Of a stretch of 8,464 bases of DNA, positions 1 through 5,751 are shown piece by piece. The stretch covers positions 1 through 8,464 of the forward strand of contig JAHFAP010000139.1 of assembly GCA_023250495.1 (NCBI GenBank). The letters run 5' to 3'. The position numbers and the translations under genes are program-made. This stretch comes from Deltaproteobacteria bacterium (lineage in GTDB: Bacteria > Desulfobacterota > Binatia > UBA9968). The first letter of the stretch is position 1. The number at the start of each line of letters is the position of its first letter. The notes beneath the pieces are model-generated. The model was not told the DNA's origin. It was given only the letters and a program-made list of their open reading frames with translations, and searched no databases.

Positions 1-2
1 TT

Positions 3-524
3 TACCCCCGGGATTACAGTTTACTTTCGGTCGGCGGCTCGACGACTCAGTTCACGGCGCTGCAGAGCGGGCAGGTGGATGCGGCGCTGTTAGCCCAGCC
101 ATTGAGCCTCATTGCGGTGGAACAGGGGTTTAGCAATTTGGGCGACGCCTACAACCTTCTACCCGACTATCAACTCTCCGGCATCGGTGTGCGAGAAGGA
201 TGGGCGCAAAAAAATCGAGGTACGGTCATCCGTTACCTAAAAGCGCTTGTTTTTACTTACCAATGGCTTCATGACAATAGAGAAGAGGCGATTAAGCTCC
301 TCCCGGCCATAACCAAGCTCGACAAGAAATATATTCCCAAGTCATGGGAGACTTATACGAAGACACAGATTTGGCCGAGAAATGGCGAGGTTAACTTGAA
401 AGGAGTGCAAACGATTCTCAATCTGATGGCCGAGGAAGGGGCTTTAAAAAAACCGTTGCCCAAGCCGGAAGAGATCGTAGCTTCAAGTTATCTCGAAGAG
501 GCCAGAAGGGCGCTTGTTCATTAA
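3..524 (+). CDS. ABC transporter substrate-binding protein, NMT1/SsuA type (C-terminal part; 5' end outside window)
   Basis: The reading frame is already open at the window edge and continues to a TAA at 522-524, giving 173 visible residues; the N-terminal lobe and signal peptide lie outside. Near the visible start the protein reads VGGSTTQFTALQSGQVDAAL, the familiar lobe-two segment of NMT1/THI5-like periplasmic binding proteins, in which a run of Gly/Ser/Thr is followed by an ALQSGQVDAAL helix. The rest is alpha/beta with a Tyr/Trp-rich stretch (VFTYQWLHDNREEAIKLL) typical of the closing helices of this family. A GTG at 75 could be mistaken for a start, but homology extends upstream of it, so the gene is truncated by the window and not short. 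Proteins of this fold deliver small organic ligands to an ABC importer; the ligand cannot be told from sequence. No permease or ATPase gene follows it here. Confidence 0.88.
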   Translation, partial: YPRDYSLLSVGGSTTQFTALQSGQVDAALLAQPLSLIAVEQGFSNLGDAYNLLPDYQLSGIGVREGWAQKNRGTVIRYLKALVFTYQWLHDNREEAIKLLPAITKLDKKYIPKSWETYTKTQIWPRNGEVNLKGVQTILNLMAEEGALKKPLPKPEEIVASSYLEEARRALVH

Positions 525-569
525 GAGAGGACATACACGGGCGGTCGAGGGTCAGTTTTGCGGTGCAAC

Positions 570-737
570 ATGACTGTAGCTAAAGAAATCAGTTTGCTTC
601 TGGTTCTCGTACTGCTCTTTGGTTGCGCCGGTCAGCTTCAGCGTCCAAACACATCTCAAACCACCGCGGAGCAAGAACGGCAGGAGCAAAAGCAAGAAAC
701 CGGGATGCCGACCTTCACTTATCGCCCTGGAGGATAA
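570..737 (+). CDS. small lipoprotein, 55 aa
   Basis: This short frame encodes a lysine/glutamate-bearing n-region (MTVAKE), a hydrophobic core of Leu/Val (residues 7-17) and a lipobox L16-F17-G18-C19, followed by a 37-residue polar mature part rich in Gln, Glu and Thr that ends MPTFTYRPGG. This is the standard layout of a signal-peptidase-II processed lipoprotein, tethered to a membrane by a lipidated Cys19. The gene starts 45 bases after the preceding binding-protein gene and on the same strand, so cotranscription is possible. No good ribosome binding site precedes the ATG; an in-frame TTG at 558 has GAGGG (547-551) six bases upstream and would add four residues (MRCN). I do not recognise the mature sequence as a named family. 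The lipobox supports it being a real gene; its role is unknown. Confidence 0.68.
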   Translation: MTVAKEISLLLVLVLLFGCAGQLQRPNTSQTTAEQERQEQKQETGMPTFTYRPGG

Positions 738-763
738 ACGTGTTCGTGGCTCGCCATGCGCCC

Positions 764-783
764 GGGTTCTTTGATAAGAGCCC
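764..783. terminator. hairpin between convergent genes, possible bidirectional terminator
   Basis: GGGTTCTT (764-771) and AAGAGCCC (776-783) form an 8-bp stem with one G-U pair and the loop TGAT. It sits between the end of the lipoprotein gene (737) and the stop of the opposing DUF4239 gene (794), where a shared terminator is expected. There is no U-tract on either strand, so intrinsic termination would be inefficient; the assignment rests on position and pairing only. Confidence 0.4.
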
Positions 784-793
784 TCGAAAGCGT

Positions 794-1588
794 TCAGGCT
801 GGCGGCTTGTCCAGGCTGTTCTTGAGCTCGATCATGCTTTTTTGACTGACCTGGATGAGTCCGCGGCGCGGCCTGTCGAGGTCGACGATGACGAAGATCG
901 TCAGACCGAACAGAACGCTCAACATCGCGGTCACAACGGTGGCTCGATGACCGGCGATGCCGTTGACATACCCCACCATTCCGACGCCGAGAACTGCCGC
1001 GGTCAAAAGAAGAAACAGGACGGTTTCCGGCACGTGATTATCCAGTCCGGCGTCCCTGCTTCCCTTCGAGTCGATGACCTCGTTCACTGCCTGGATAAAT
1101 AATCCCGTCGTGAAGTTCTGCGGTTCCTTCTTAGCTACCGCCGCTGCCAGCAACCAAAGTTGTTCATGGACCTGTGATGCCTTTTGGTCGAGTTCATTTC
1201 GCAACTCCGGGTCCCAACTCCGGTGACTGGACTCGAGGCGGTTATCAACATACCGCCGGATCAAATTGACTGCCTCGCCCCTTTCCGGAGCAGGCAACAG
1301 CCGCGCTCGTAGAGCCGCCGTGCCGATGGCGTTGACTTCATTGACCAAGTCTTTTTTTCGTCCATCGTACCTCGAGATTGACGTGCCGATTGTGAAGCCG
1401 AGAAGCAGTCCCAATAGGGCGAGCGTTGCCGATTGAACGGCGCTGATCCGTGATTTCGCCGATTCGCTATTCTGGGATTGACGGCGGCGGCCAATTCGGT
1501 AGCCCGCTTCCGCGCCCCCCAATAGGAGAGCCAGCAGCAACACTGCGATCAGGGTTTCGGATTGGCTGTATAAAAATTCGCTCGACAA
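794..1588 (-). CDS. DUF4239 (bestrophin-like domain) membrane protein, 264 aa
   Basis: The protein has four hydrophobic segments at about residues 12-31, 52-72, 188-210 and 215-236, with a soluble, charged helical region between the second and third. The segment LLGLLLGFTIGTSISRYDGR followed by KKDLVNEVNAIGTAALRA (about 59-96) and the late DLDRPRRGLIQVSQ motif (236-249) are characteristic of the DUF4239 family, which is annotated as bestrophin-like and is widespread in bacteria without an established function; a channel role is only suggested by that name. The length is normal for the family. The start is TTG at 1588, since an in-frame TGA lies a few codons upstream and no other start codon falls between; GAGG about six bases before it can serve as ribosome binding site. 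It is monocistronic here, convergent with the lipoprotein gene. Confidence 0.85.
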   Translation of the reverse strand: MSSEFLYSQSETLIAVLLLALLLGGAEAGYRIGRRRQSQNSESAKSRISAVQSATLALLGLLLGFTIGTSISRYDGRKKDLVNEVNAIGTAALRARLLPAPERGEAVNLIRRYVDNRLESSHRSWDPELRNELDQKASQVHEQLWLLAAAVAKKEPQNFTTGLFIQAVNEVIDSKGSRDAGLDNHVPETVLFLLLTAAVLGVGMVGYVNGIAGHRATVVTAMLSVLFGLTIFVIVDLDRPRRGLIQVSQKSMIELKNSLDKPPA

Positions 1589-1668
1589 GCTCGCCTCATC
1601 TCATGCGGCCGATCAATTAAATATACCTCCCACCATACCATGAAGCTGAGTTTCACATGAGAGCCGGG

Positions 1669-1697
1669 ATTTTCTTGCCATTACAGGAAATTGTCAA
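1669..1697 (-). promoter_or_regulatory. predicted sigma70-type promoter for the DUF4239 gene
   Basis: On the minus strand a perfect TTGACA (-35, complement of 1692-1697) is followed after exactly 17 bases by GAAAAT (1674-1669; 4 of 6 matches to TATAAT). Transcription would run toward the TTG start at 1588, leaving a leader of about 75 bases. The -35 overlaps the edge of the GGGGTC repeat region, so part of the match could belong to that repeat. Confidence 0.4.
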
Positions 1698-1707
1698 GGG
1701 GGAAAAA

Positions 1708-1724
1708 GGGGTCAGTCCGACCCC
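1708..1724. repeat. GGGGTC/GACCCC inverted repeat, REP-like
   Basis: GGGGTC (1708-1713) and GACCCC (1719-1724) form a perfect 6-bp stem around the five-base loop AGTCC. It lies in the gap between the DUF4239 gene and the stop of the SBP_bac_3 gene, preceded by a purine-rich run. Short intergenic palindromes of the form GGGGTCAG...CCCC are frequent dispersed elements in proteobacterial genomes, and a related GGGGTCAGGCC half-site occurs in this window at 5650-5660. It could also act as a transcription stop for the SBP_bac_3 gene, although no U-run follows. Confidence 0.5.
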
Positions 1725-1772
1725 AAGCTGGCGCCCCCATAACTTTCCCAAACGCAACTTCCTGTCATTTTG

Positions 1773-2642
1773 CTATTGGTTCGCCTGAAACTTGAACGTC
1801 TGCTCGATCGGCACGTTGGATTTCGGCCCGAACCAGACGTCGAAGATCTTTGCCGCTTCGCCGGAGGCTTCCATATCGAGCAAGGCACGATCCACGGCGT
1901 TCTTCAGAGCGGTTTCGCCTTTCTTGATTCCAAAGCCGGCTTCCCTGCCCTTATTGAAGTCGGGAATGAAAAAGTAGCGCTCGGCGTCGTTTTCCTTCTT
2001 CAGATTGGTTCGGAGGACCAGATTGTCGGCGGCAAAGCCATCCAGCTTTTTCTCTTTGAGCCCTGAGAATGCGCCGGCATAGCTGTCTACGAAGACGATT
2101 TGGGCGGTCGGTATGACGTCCAGGATGTTCTTGTCGGCGGTCCGCCCCCTCAAAACGCCGATCTTGTGCCCTGCCAATTGCTTGACCGAAGTCACGCCCG
2201 ACGCCTTGTCGACGATGATGACTTGCGGCGAGTAGAACATGGTGGCGCTGAAATCGACGTCTCGTTCGCGCTCCGGCGTGCGCGTGAAAGTGCTCGCCAC
2301 CAGATCGACCTTGCCCTGCTGCAGCGCGGAAATGCGCTCCGTCTCGGCGATCGAAACCATCTCCAGCTTCACGCCGATTCGCTCCGCGACGCCGCGCACG
2401 AGATCGACGTCGTAGCCGACAGGCTCGCCGCTCGCCCGGCGAAAGGTGAAGGGCGGGATGGCGTCACTGATGCCGACCACCAGCTGGCCGCGCGCCTCTT
2501 GGCACTTCACTCGATCCACCTTAACCGCCAGAGGCTCCGGCGCTTTTCTTCGCGGCTGCGGTGGGGCAGGTTGTTGCCAAGCAAAGGTCGGAATTTGACA
2601 GATCGAAACCTTATCGGATACTCTCCGCCCCAAAACGACCAT
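1773..2642 (-). CDS. SBP_bac_3-type (amino-acid class) substrate-binding protein, without recognisable signal peptide
   Basis: From about residue 47 the protein is a full SBP_bac_3 domain: QLVVGISDAIPPFTF opens lobe one, GEPVGYDVDLVRGVAERIGV (72-91) is the classical ligand-pocket signature, and DLVASTFTRTPERERDVDFS (113-132) contains the arginine (R121) that in this family usually contacts the ligand carboxylate. The C-terminal half continues normally to FDVWFGPKS and a short tail, so the domain is complete. Binding of a polar amino acid or similar anion is likely, but the exact ligand is not readable. The odd part is the N-terminus: the ATG at 2642 is the first possible start after an in-frame TGA, and the first 40 residues (MVVLGRRVSDKVSICQ..., then a Pro/Gln/Arg stretch) have no hydrophobic core. 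Neither other frame upstream offers a signal peptide. The gene may have lost its export signal by a 5' rearrangement, or the true start is internal (GTG codons at V42 and V45). No transporter subunits are adjacent. Confidence 0.8.
   Translation of the reverse strand: MVVLGRRVSDKVSICQIPTFAWQQPAPPQPRRKAPEPLAVKVDRVKCQEARGQLVVGISDAIPPFTFRRASGEPVGYDVDLVRGVAERIGVKLEMVSIAETERISALQQGKVDLVASTFTRTPERERDVDFSATMFYSPQVIIVDKASGVTSVKQLAGHKIGVLRGRTADKNILDVIPTAQIVFVDSYAGAFSGLKEKKLDGFAADNLVLRTNLKKENDAERYFFIPDFNKGREAGFGIKKGETALKNAVDRALLDMEASGEAAKIFDVWFGPKSNVPIEQTFKFQANQ
2595..2622 (+). promoter_or_regulatory. predicted sigma70-type promoter for the NHL-repeat gene
   Basis: A perfect TTGACA (2595-2600) is followed after 16 bases by GATACT (2617-2622; 4 of 6 matches to TATAAT). 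The predicted transcript would start near 2629, about 57 bases ahead of the GTG at 2686. The element lies within the first 16 codons of the opposing SBP_bac_3 frame, which bears on whether that N-terminus is really coding. Confidence 0.42.
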
Positions 2643-2685
2643 CGGGGGATCGGGTCACTCAAATCCATCGTGGAAGGAGACCACC

Positions 2686-3798
2686 GTGAAAACTCGAAGG
2701 CATGTCTATGCGCTCGCGATCATAACGGCGATCATTGCGGAAATCTGGAATCCTTTTTCACGCGAGGGTGACGCGCTCCGCGGGCAGGCGTCGCCGACGT
2801 CAACCAAGTTTCAAGTGGATCCTTTCTGGCCCAAGCCGCTGCCCGATGACTGGGTGACCGGGAATGTGGGCGGCACGTGCGTCGATTCGAATGACCATGT
2901 GTTCATCGTGAACCGGACCGCCGACCCGACCAACCTGACGAACCAGGAAAAAGAAGTTGGGAAACCCGCGCCGCCGGTGATCGAGTTCGACCCGGAGGGC
3001 AACGTTGTCAATTCCTGGGGGGATCCGAAGGTAGTACCCAGCGGCATTCACGACTGCCACTTCGATTACCAGGGCAATATATGGATAGGCGGCAACACTG
3101 ACGCGATAGCCCAGAAGTATTCGCATGACGGCAAACTGCTGTTGCAGATCGGCACCAAAGGGAAATTCGACACGTCGGACGGCACGGAAAAGGGCACCGC
3201 GTTGAATTCGAGCCATACGTTGCTGAACAAGCCGTCGAGCTTCGCGGTCGATCCAGCCAACGGCGACGTGTACATCACCGACGGCTACGGCAACCGCCGC
3301 GTCGTGGTCTTCGATCGCAACGGGAACTACCTGCGCCAGTTTGGCCGGCAGGCCACAAAGGCCGAGAGCGACGCAGGCGTGGGCGGCGTGTTCCTGGGGA
3401 TTGTGCACTGCCTGGCTCTCGGGAACGACGGTCTCCTATATATAGCTGACCGGGACGGCAAGCGCATCCAAGTTTTCGATAAGTTGGGCAACTTCAAGAA
3501 GAACATCTTTATTAAAAGAAGGAGAGCGGACCTTCCGGGCAACGGGGCGCCCTGGTGGATCCACTTCTCGCGGGACAAAGCCCAGAGATACATGTACGTC
3601 GCCGACGGCCTGGACGAGGTCATTTGGACTCTCGATCGCGAGAGCGGCCAGGCGCTGTCGGGTTTCGGCCGGCTCGGTCACATGGCCGGCGAGTTCACGT
3701 TCCTGCATACTATAGCAATGAATTCCAAGGGTGACTTGTTCATCGGTGAGACGGTCGGCGGTCGAAGGGTCCAAAAATTCAAGGCAGTGGGCAACTAA
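2686..3798 (+). CDS. secreted NHL-repeat beta-propeller protein, 370 aa (peptidyl-hydroxyglycine lyase-like fold)
   Basis: The protein starts with a basic n-region and a hydrophobic segment (MKTRRHVYALAIITAIIAEI), which directs it to the membrane or periplasm, and then builds a propeller of NHL-type blades. Clear blades are at about 180-220 (KPSSFAVDPANGDVYITDGYGNRR, then VVVFDRNGNYLRQFG), 238-275, 295-327 and 335-366; earlier blades around 60-155 are more divergent. Histidines recur at equivalent blade positions (H122/H125, H177, H241, H341), a pattern seen in peptidyl-alpha-hydroxyglycine alpha-amidating lyase, where such residues hold metal; whether this protein is an enzyme or a binding scaffold is not shown. 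The start is GTG at 2686, chosen because GGAAGGAGA (2672-2680) lies five bases upstream and the signal-like segment follows directly. The gene stands alone, divergent from the SBP_bac_3 gene and convergent with the selenoprotein gene. Confidence 0.85.
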   Translation: MKTRRHVYALAIITAIIAEIWNPFSREGDALRGQASPTSTKFQVDPFWPKPLPDDWVTGNVGGTCVDSNDHVFIVNRTADPTNLTNQEKEVGKPAPPVIEFDPEGNVVNSWGDPKVVPSGIHDCHFDYQGNIWIGGNTDAIAQKYSHDGKLLLQIGTKGKFDTSDGTEKGTALNSSHTLLNKPSSFAVDPANGDVYITDGYGNRRVVVFDRNGNYLRQFGRQATKAESDAGVGGVFLGIVHCLALGNDGLLYIADRDGKRIQVFDKLGNFKKNIFIKRRRADLPGNGAPWWIHFSRDKAQRYMYVADGLDEVIWTLDRESGQALSGFGRLGHMAGEFTFLHTIAMNSKGDLFIGETVGGRRVQKFKAVGN

Positions 3799-3853
3799 CC
3801 TCGAAGGCACGGGAAAAAGCCGTGGTCGTGGTTCGTGTTCGCATCCCTTCCAC

Positions 3854-3889
3854 GTTTCGAGAATTCTCAAAAGGTCGAAAGGTCGAAAC
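3854..3889. repeat. intergenic inverted repeat with nested palindrome and 8-bp tandem repeat
   Basis: GTTTCGA (3854-3860) pairs with TCGAAAC (3883-3889). Inside it are a perfect 10-bp palindrome GAGAATTCTC (3859-3868) and two tandem copies of AAGGTCGA (3871-3886). It lies in the 112-base gap between the convergent propeller and selenoprotein genes, so it could serve as a 3'-end structure for the selenoprotein mRNA. The left 29 bases (from 3852) recur in degenerate form at 8354-8382, which points to a dispersed intergenic element and not only a terminator. Confidence 0.5.
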
Positions 3890-3910
3890 AACGGTCGGCT
3901 CGATATCCGA

Positions 3911-5560
3911 TCACTTCCACTCGTCGACTGAGACGGTCTTCTGGTAGGTGCAGCCCATGATCCGCCAGTATGGGTTGGTCTCGCCGCCGACCACGACCAC
4001 GTGAATGTCCTTTCGAAGAAACATCTGGATCGGCTCATCCGGTGCCGCTTTGAGCCTCGTGGCCCACGGCTCTTCTCCGAACGTCGCCCGCGGGTAGATG
4101 TAGTTCTGGGCGAGCTGGTAGTCCCAGAACTCGCCGGCCGGCATGCGCGCGTTGTCATCGATCCAGGCGATCAGCTTCTCCTTGGCGTCGAAGCCGCCGC
4201 GGTCGATAAACATCCGCGCCGTGAGCGGGTCGAGCAGCAGCGTCGGCGGCGTGCGCGGATCCAATCCCCTGAGCATGTTACGGACGTGCTCGCGCCAATG
4301 CTTCTCGCGCAGCCCCAGCGAGAAGGCGGTCGAGCGGCAGCCGGTGAAGAGGCTGACGGCGCTCTCCGTCGGCTTGAAGCCGTGCTGGACATGGAAAGGC
4401 TCCCAGGGGCTCCGCTCCTCGTTCTCGCCGAACGTCGCGCTGCCGTAGGCGTAGCCGTTGCCCTGCGATCCCATGTAGGTGTGGCCCGGCACCGAACCGC
4501 CCTGGAGGTTCTGCGAAAGCAAGCCGTAGGCGCGCCCGATGGTGGCGTTGGCGTGGTTGTACGGGGCCATGGCGCCGGTCCCGCAGTTCATCCCGAGCTC
4601 GCTCCGGACCGGCCCGTTGACGACCGCCATGGACGCCATCGAGCTGGTCGAACTCCCTCGCGCGCTGACCCCGCTCGCCGCCAGCGCCAGGATCACCGGG
4701 AAATATTCCGGCTTGGCGCCGGCCATCACCGCGTTGACCGCGACCTTCTCGACCGTGTACTCCCAGTACTCGCGGAAGTCGGTGGGCCGCATGTGCCCGA
4801 CCACTTCGTCCGGCTTGCGGCTCGTGCGGACGAGCATCGCCGCCACCCGCTCCTCGGTCGGAAGAATGATCGGAAGCTGATCGGTCCATTGGTTCTCTTG
4901 GAAGAGACGGTAGAGCTCCTCCTCGCTCGCCGGCTCGACCGACCGCGGCGTCGAGCGCTCGAAGGCGGTCTCCTTCAGCTCCTCTTCGCCGAACGGCGCG
5001 GTGAGCCCCTCGATCACCTCCTGCATCACGGGCCGGCCCGTGATCGGGTCGTTGCCGTCGACATAGGCGCGCAGCTCGCCGGGAGACTTGCCGATCACCG
5101 GCTGGGGCACGAACACCTGCCGCATGTGGGGCATGCCGTTGGCGCGCGCCACCGACCGCACCACCCACTGGAACACGGAAGTGTGCACGGCGACCGTCGG
5201 CACCCCGTACTCATGGTCGATCTTCATCCCGTGCGCGGCGACCGCCGGCGCGCAGGTGCTTCAGTGGCCGACGCCGATGATTGCAGCGTCGCCGTTGGCC
5301 TCGATCTCTTCCCAGGTCGCCGGATCGTCCTTCAGATAGACGCTCGAGATGCGCTTGAACACCGTTCTGACGCTCGGCATTCGGTCATGAAACCAGTTCT
5401 GTATCTCTTTGAGCAGGAGCTCCGAGTCGTCAAAACGGCAATCCACCAGGTAGATGGTCTTGTCGTCCAGCTGATCGAGCCGCGGCGCCAGGGAATGGTG
5501 GGCCACCTTCGGCGGGTAACCCATCGGGTTCAGCACGGTGATCTTGTCGCGTCCTGCCAT
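3911..5560 (-). CDS. UGSC-family selenoprotein, 549 aa, with in-frame TGA read as selenocysteine at residue 100
   Basis: Two apparent frames, 5560-5264 and 5227-3911, share one phase and are separated only by TGA (5263-5261) and eleven codons with no stop. Read through, the protein gives ...DAAIIGVGH-U100-STC-APAVAAHGMKIDHEYGVPTVAVHT, a variant of the [U/C]GSC motif of the UGSC family: a UxxC redox pair (U100, C103) at the end of a beta strand, followed by the family's E-x-x-GVPT segment. Sequence before and after the TGA is equally family-like, which argues against a decayed gene. The N-terminal UGSC domain (about 1-160) is followed by a long C-terminal region with RGSSTSSMA (301-309), a Gly/Asn-rich part with C326, FTGC (C408) and a final GGETNPYWRIMGC (C537). 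The ATG at 5560 is preferred over a TTG at 5584 because AGGAGG lies six to seven bases before it. The gene has its own promoter 46-74 bases upstream of the ATG. Its true stop (3913-3911) is also TGA. The substrate is unknown; a thiol/selenol redox role is inferred from UxxC. Confidence 0.88.
5229..5256 (-). promoter_or_regulatory. candidate bacterial SECIS hairpin downstream of the selenocysteine TGA
   Basis: Six bases after the TGA, TGCGC (5254-5250) pairs with GCGCA (5236-5232); a three-base bulge (5249-5247) leads to GGC (5246-5244) paired with GCC (5239-5237) around the tetraloop GGTC (5243-5240). CC/GG (5256-5255 with 5230-5229) can extend the base past one bulged C. The loop begins 17 bases after the TGA. 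The E. coli fdhF SECIS, as I recall it, also has a GGUC in its apical loop about 18 bases after its UGA, and the SelB-contacting G and U sit there. An alternative pairing is a 6-bp TGCGCG/CGCGCA stem with an 11-base loop. GC-rich coding DNA forms hairpins easily, so the loop sequence and spacing are the main evidence. Confidence 0.65.
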
Positions 5561-5605
5561 GATAACCCTCCTCATCTCTTGCAACGGTCGTCTTACGCAA
5601 CGGAT

Positions 5606-5634
5606 AAGATATTCTGCGATGAGAGAGCTGTCAA
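5606..5634 (-). promoter_or_regulatory. predicted sigma70-type promoter for the selenoprotein gene
   Basis: On the minus strand TTGACA (complement of 5629-5634) is followed after exactly 17 bases by TATCTT (5611-5606; 4 of 6 matches to TATAAT). The predicted start site near 5599 gives a leader of about 40 bases before the ATG at 5560, with AGGAGG in between. This places the selenoprotein under its own promoter and not only as a downstream partner of the MmgE/PrpD gene, 191 bases away. Confidence 0.55.
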
Positions 5635-5751
5635 ACCTGAGCTGAGTCCGGGGTCAGGCCTTTCAATCGTCTAAAATCCACGCGGAGTCGCCTCCTGAGT
5701 CTTGAATTCCCACGTCTGACGCGGCTGTCGCCGCCATCAGTCCCATGGCCG

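Noticed and set aside
3808..3824. CACGG/CCGTG hairpin with a GAAAAAG loop after the propeller gene
   Set aside because: The stem is only five base pairs with no U-run; too weak to call a terminator.
4278..5168. Minus-strand open frame of 296 codons inside the selenoprotein gene
   Set aside because: It is the same strand in another phase, with Arg/Ala/Gly-rich low-complexity translation and no recognisable domain.
5261..5263. Interpretation of the TGA as a disabling nonsense mutation
   Set aside because: It falls exactly at the U/C position of the family motif, is followed by a SECIS-like hairpin, and the coding sequence on both sides is intact. Not excluded without genome data on sel genes.
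4001..5674. Long plus-strand open frame of 557 codons
   Set aside because: It is antisense to the selenoprotein gene, highly Arg/Ala/Gly-rich with no family-like segment; a shadow produced by GC-rich codon usage.
5684..5704. Similarity of GGAGTCGCCTCCTGAGTCTTG to 8444-8464 (17 of 21)
   Set aside because: A match of this length and identity is expected by chance in an 8 kb self-comparison.
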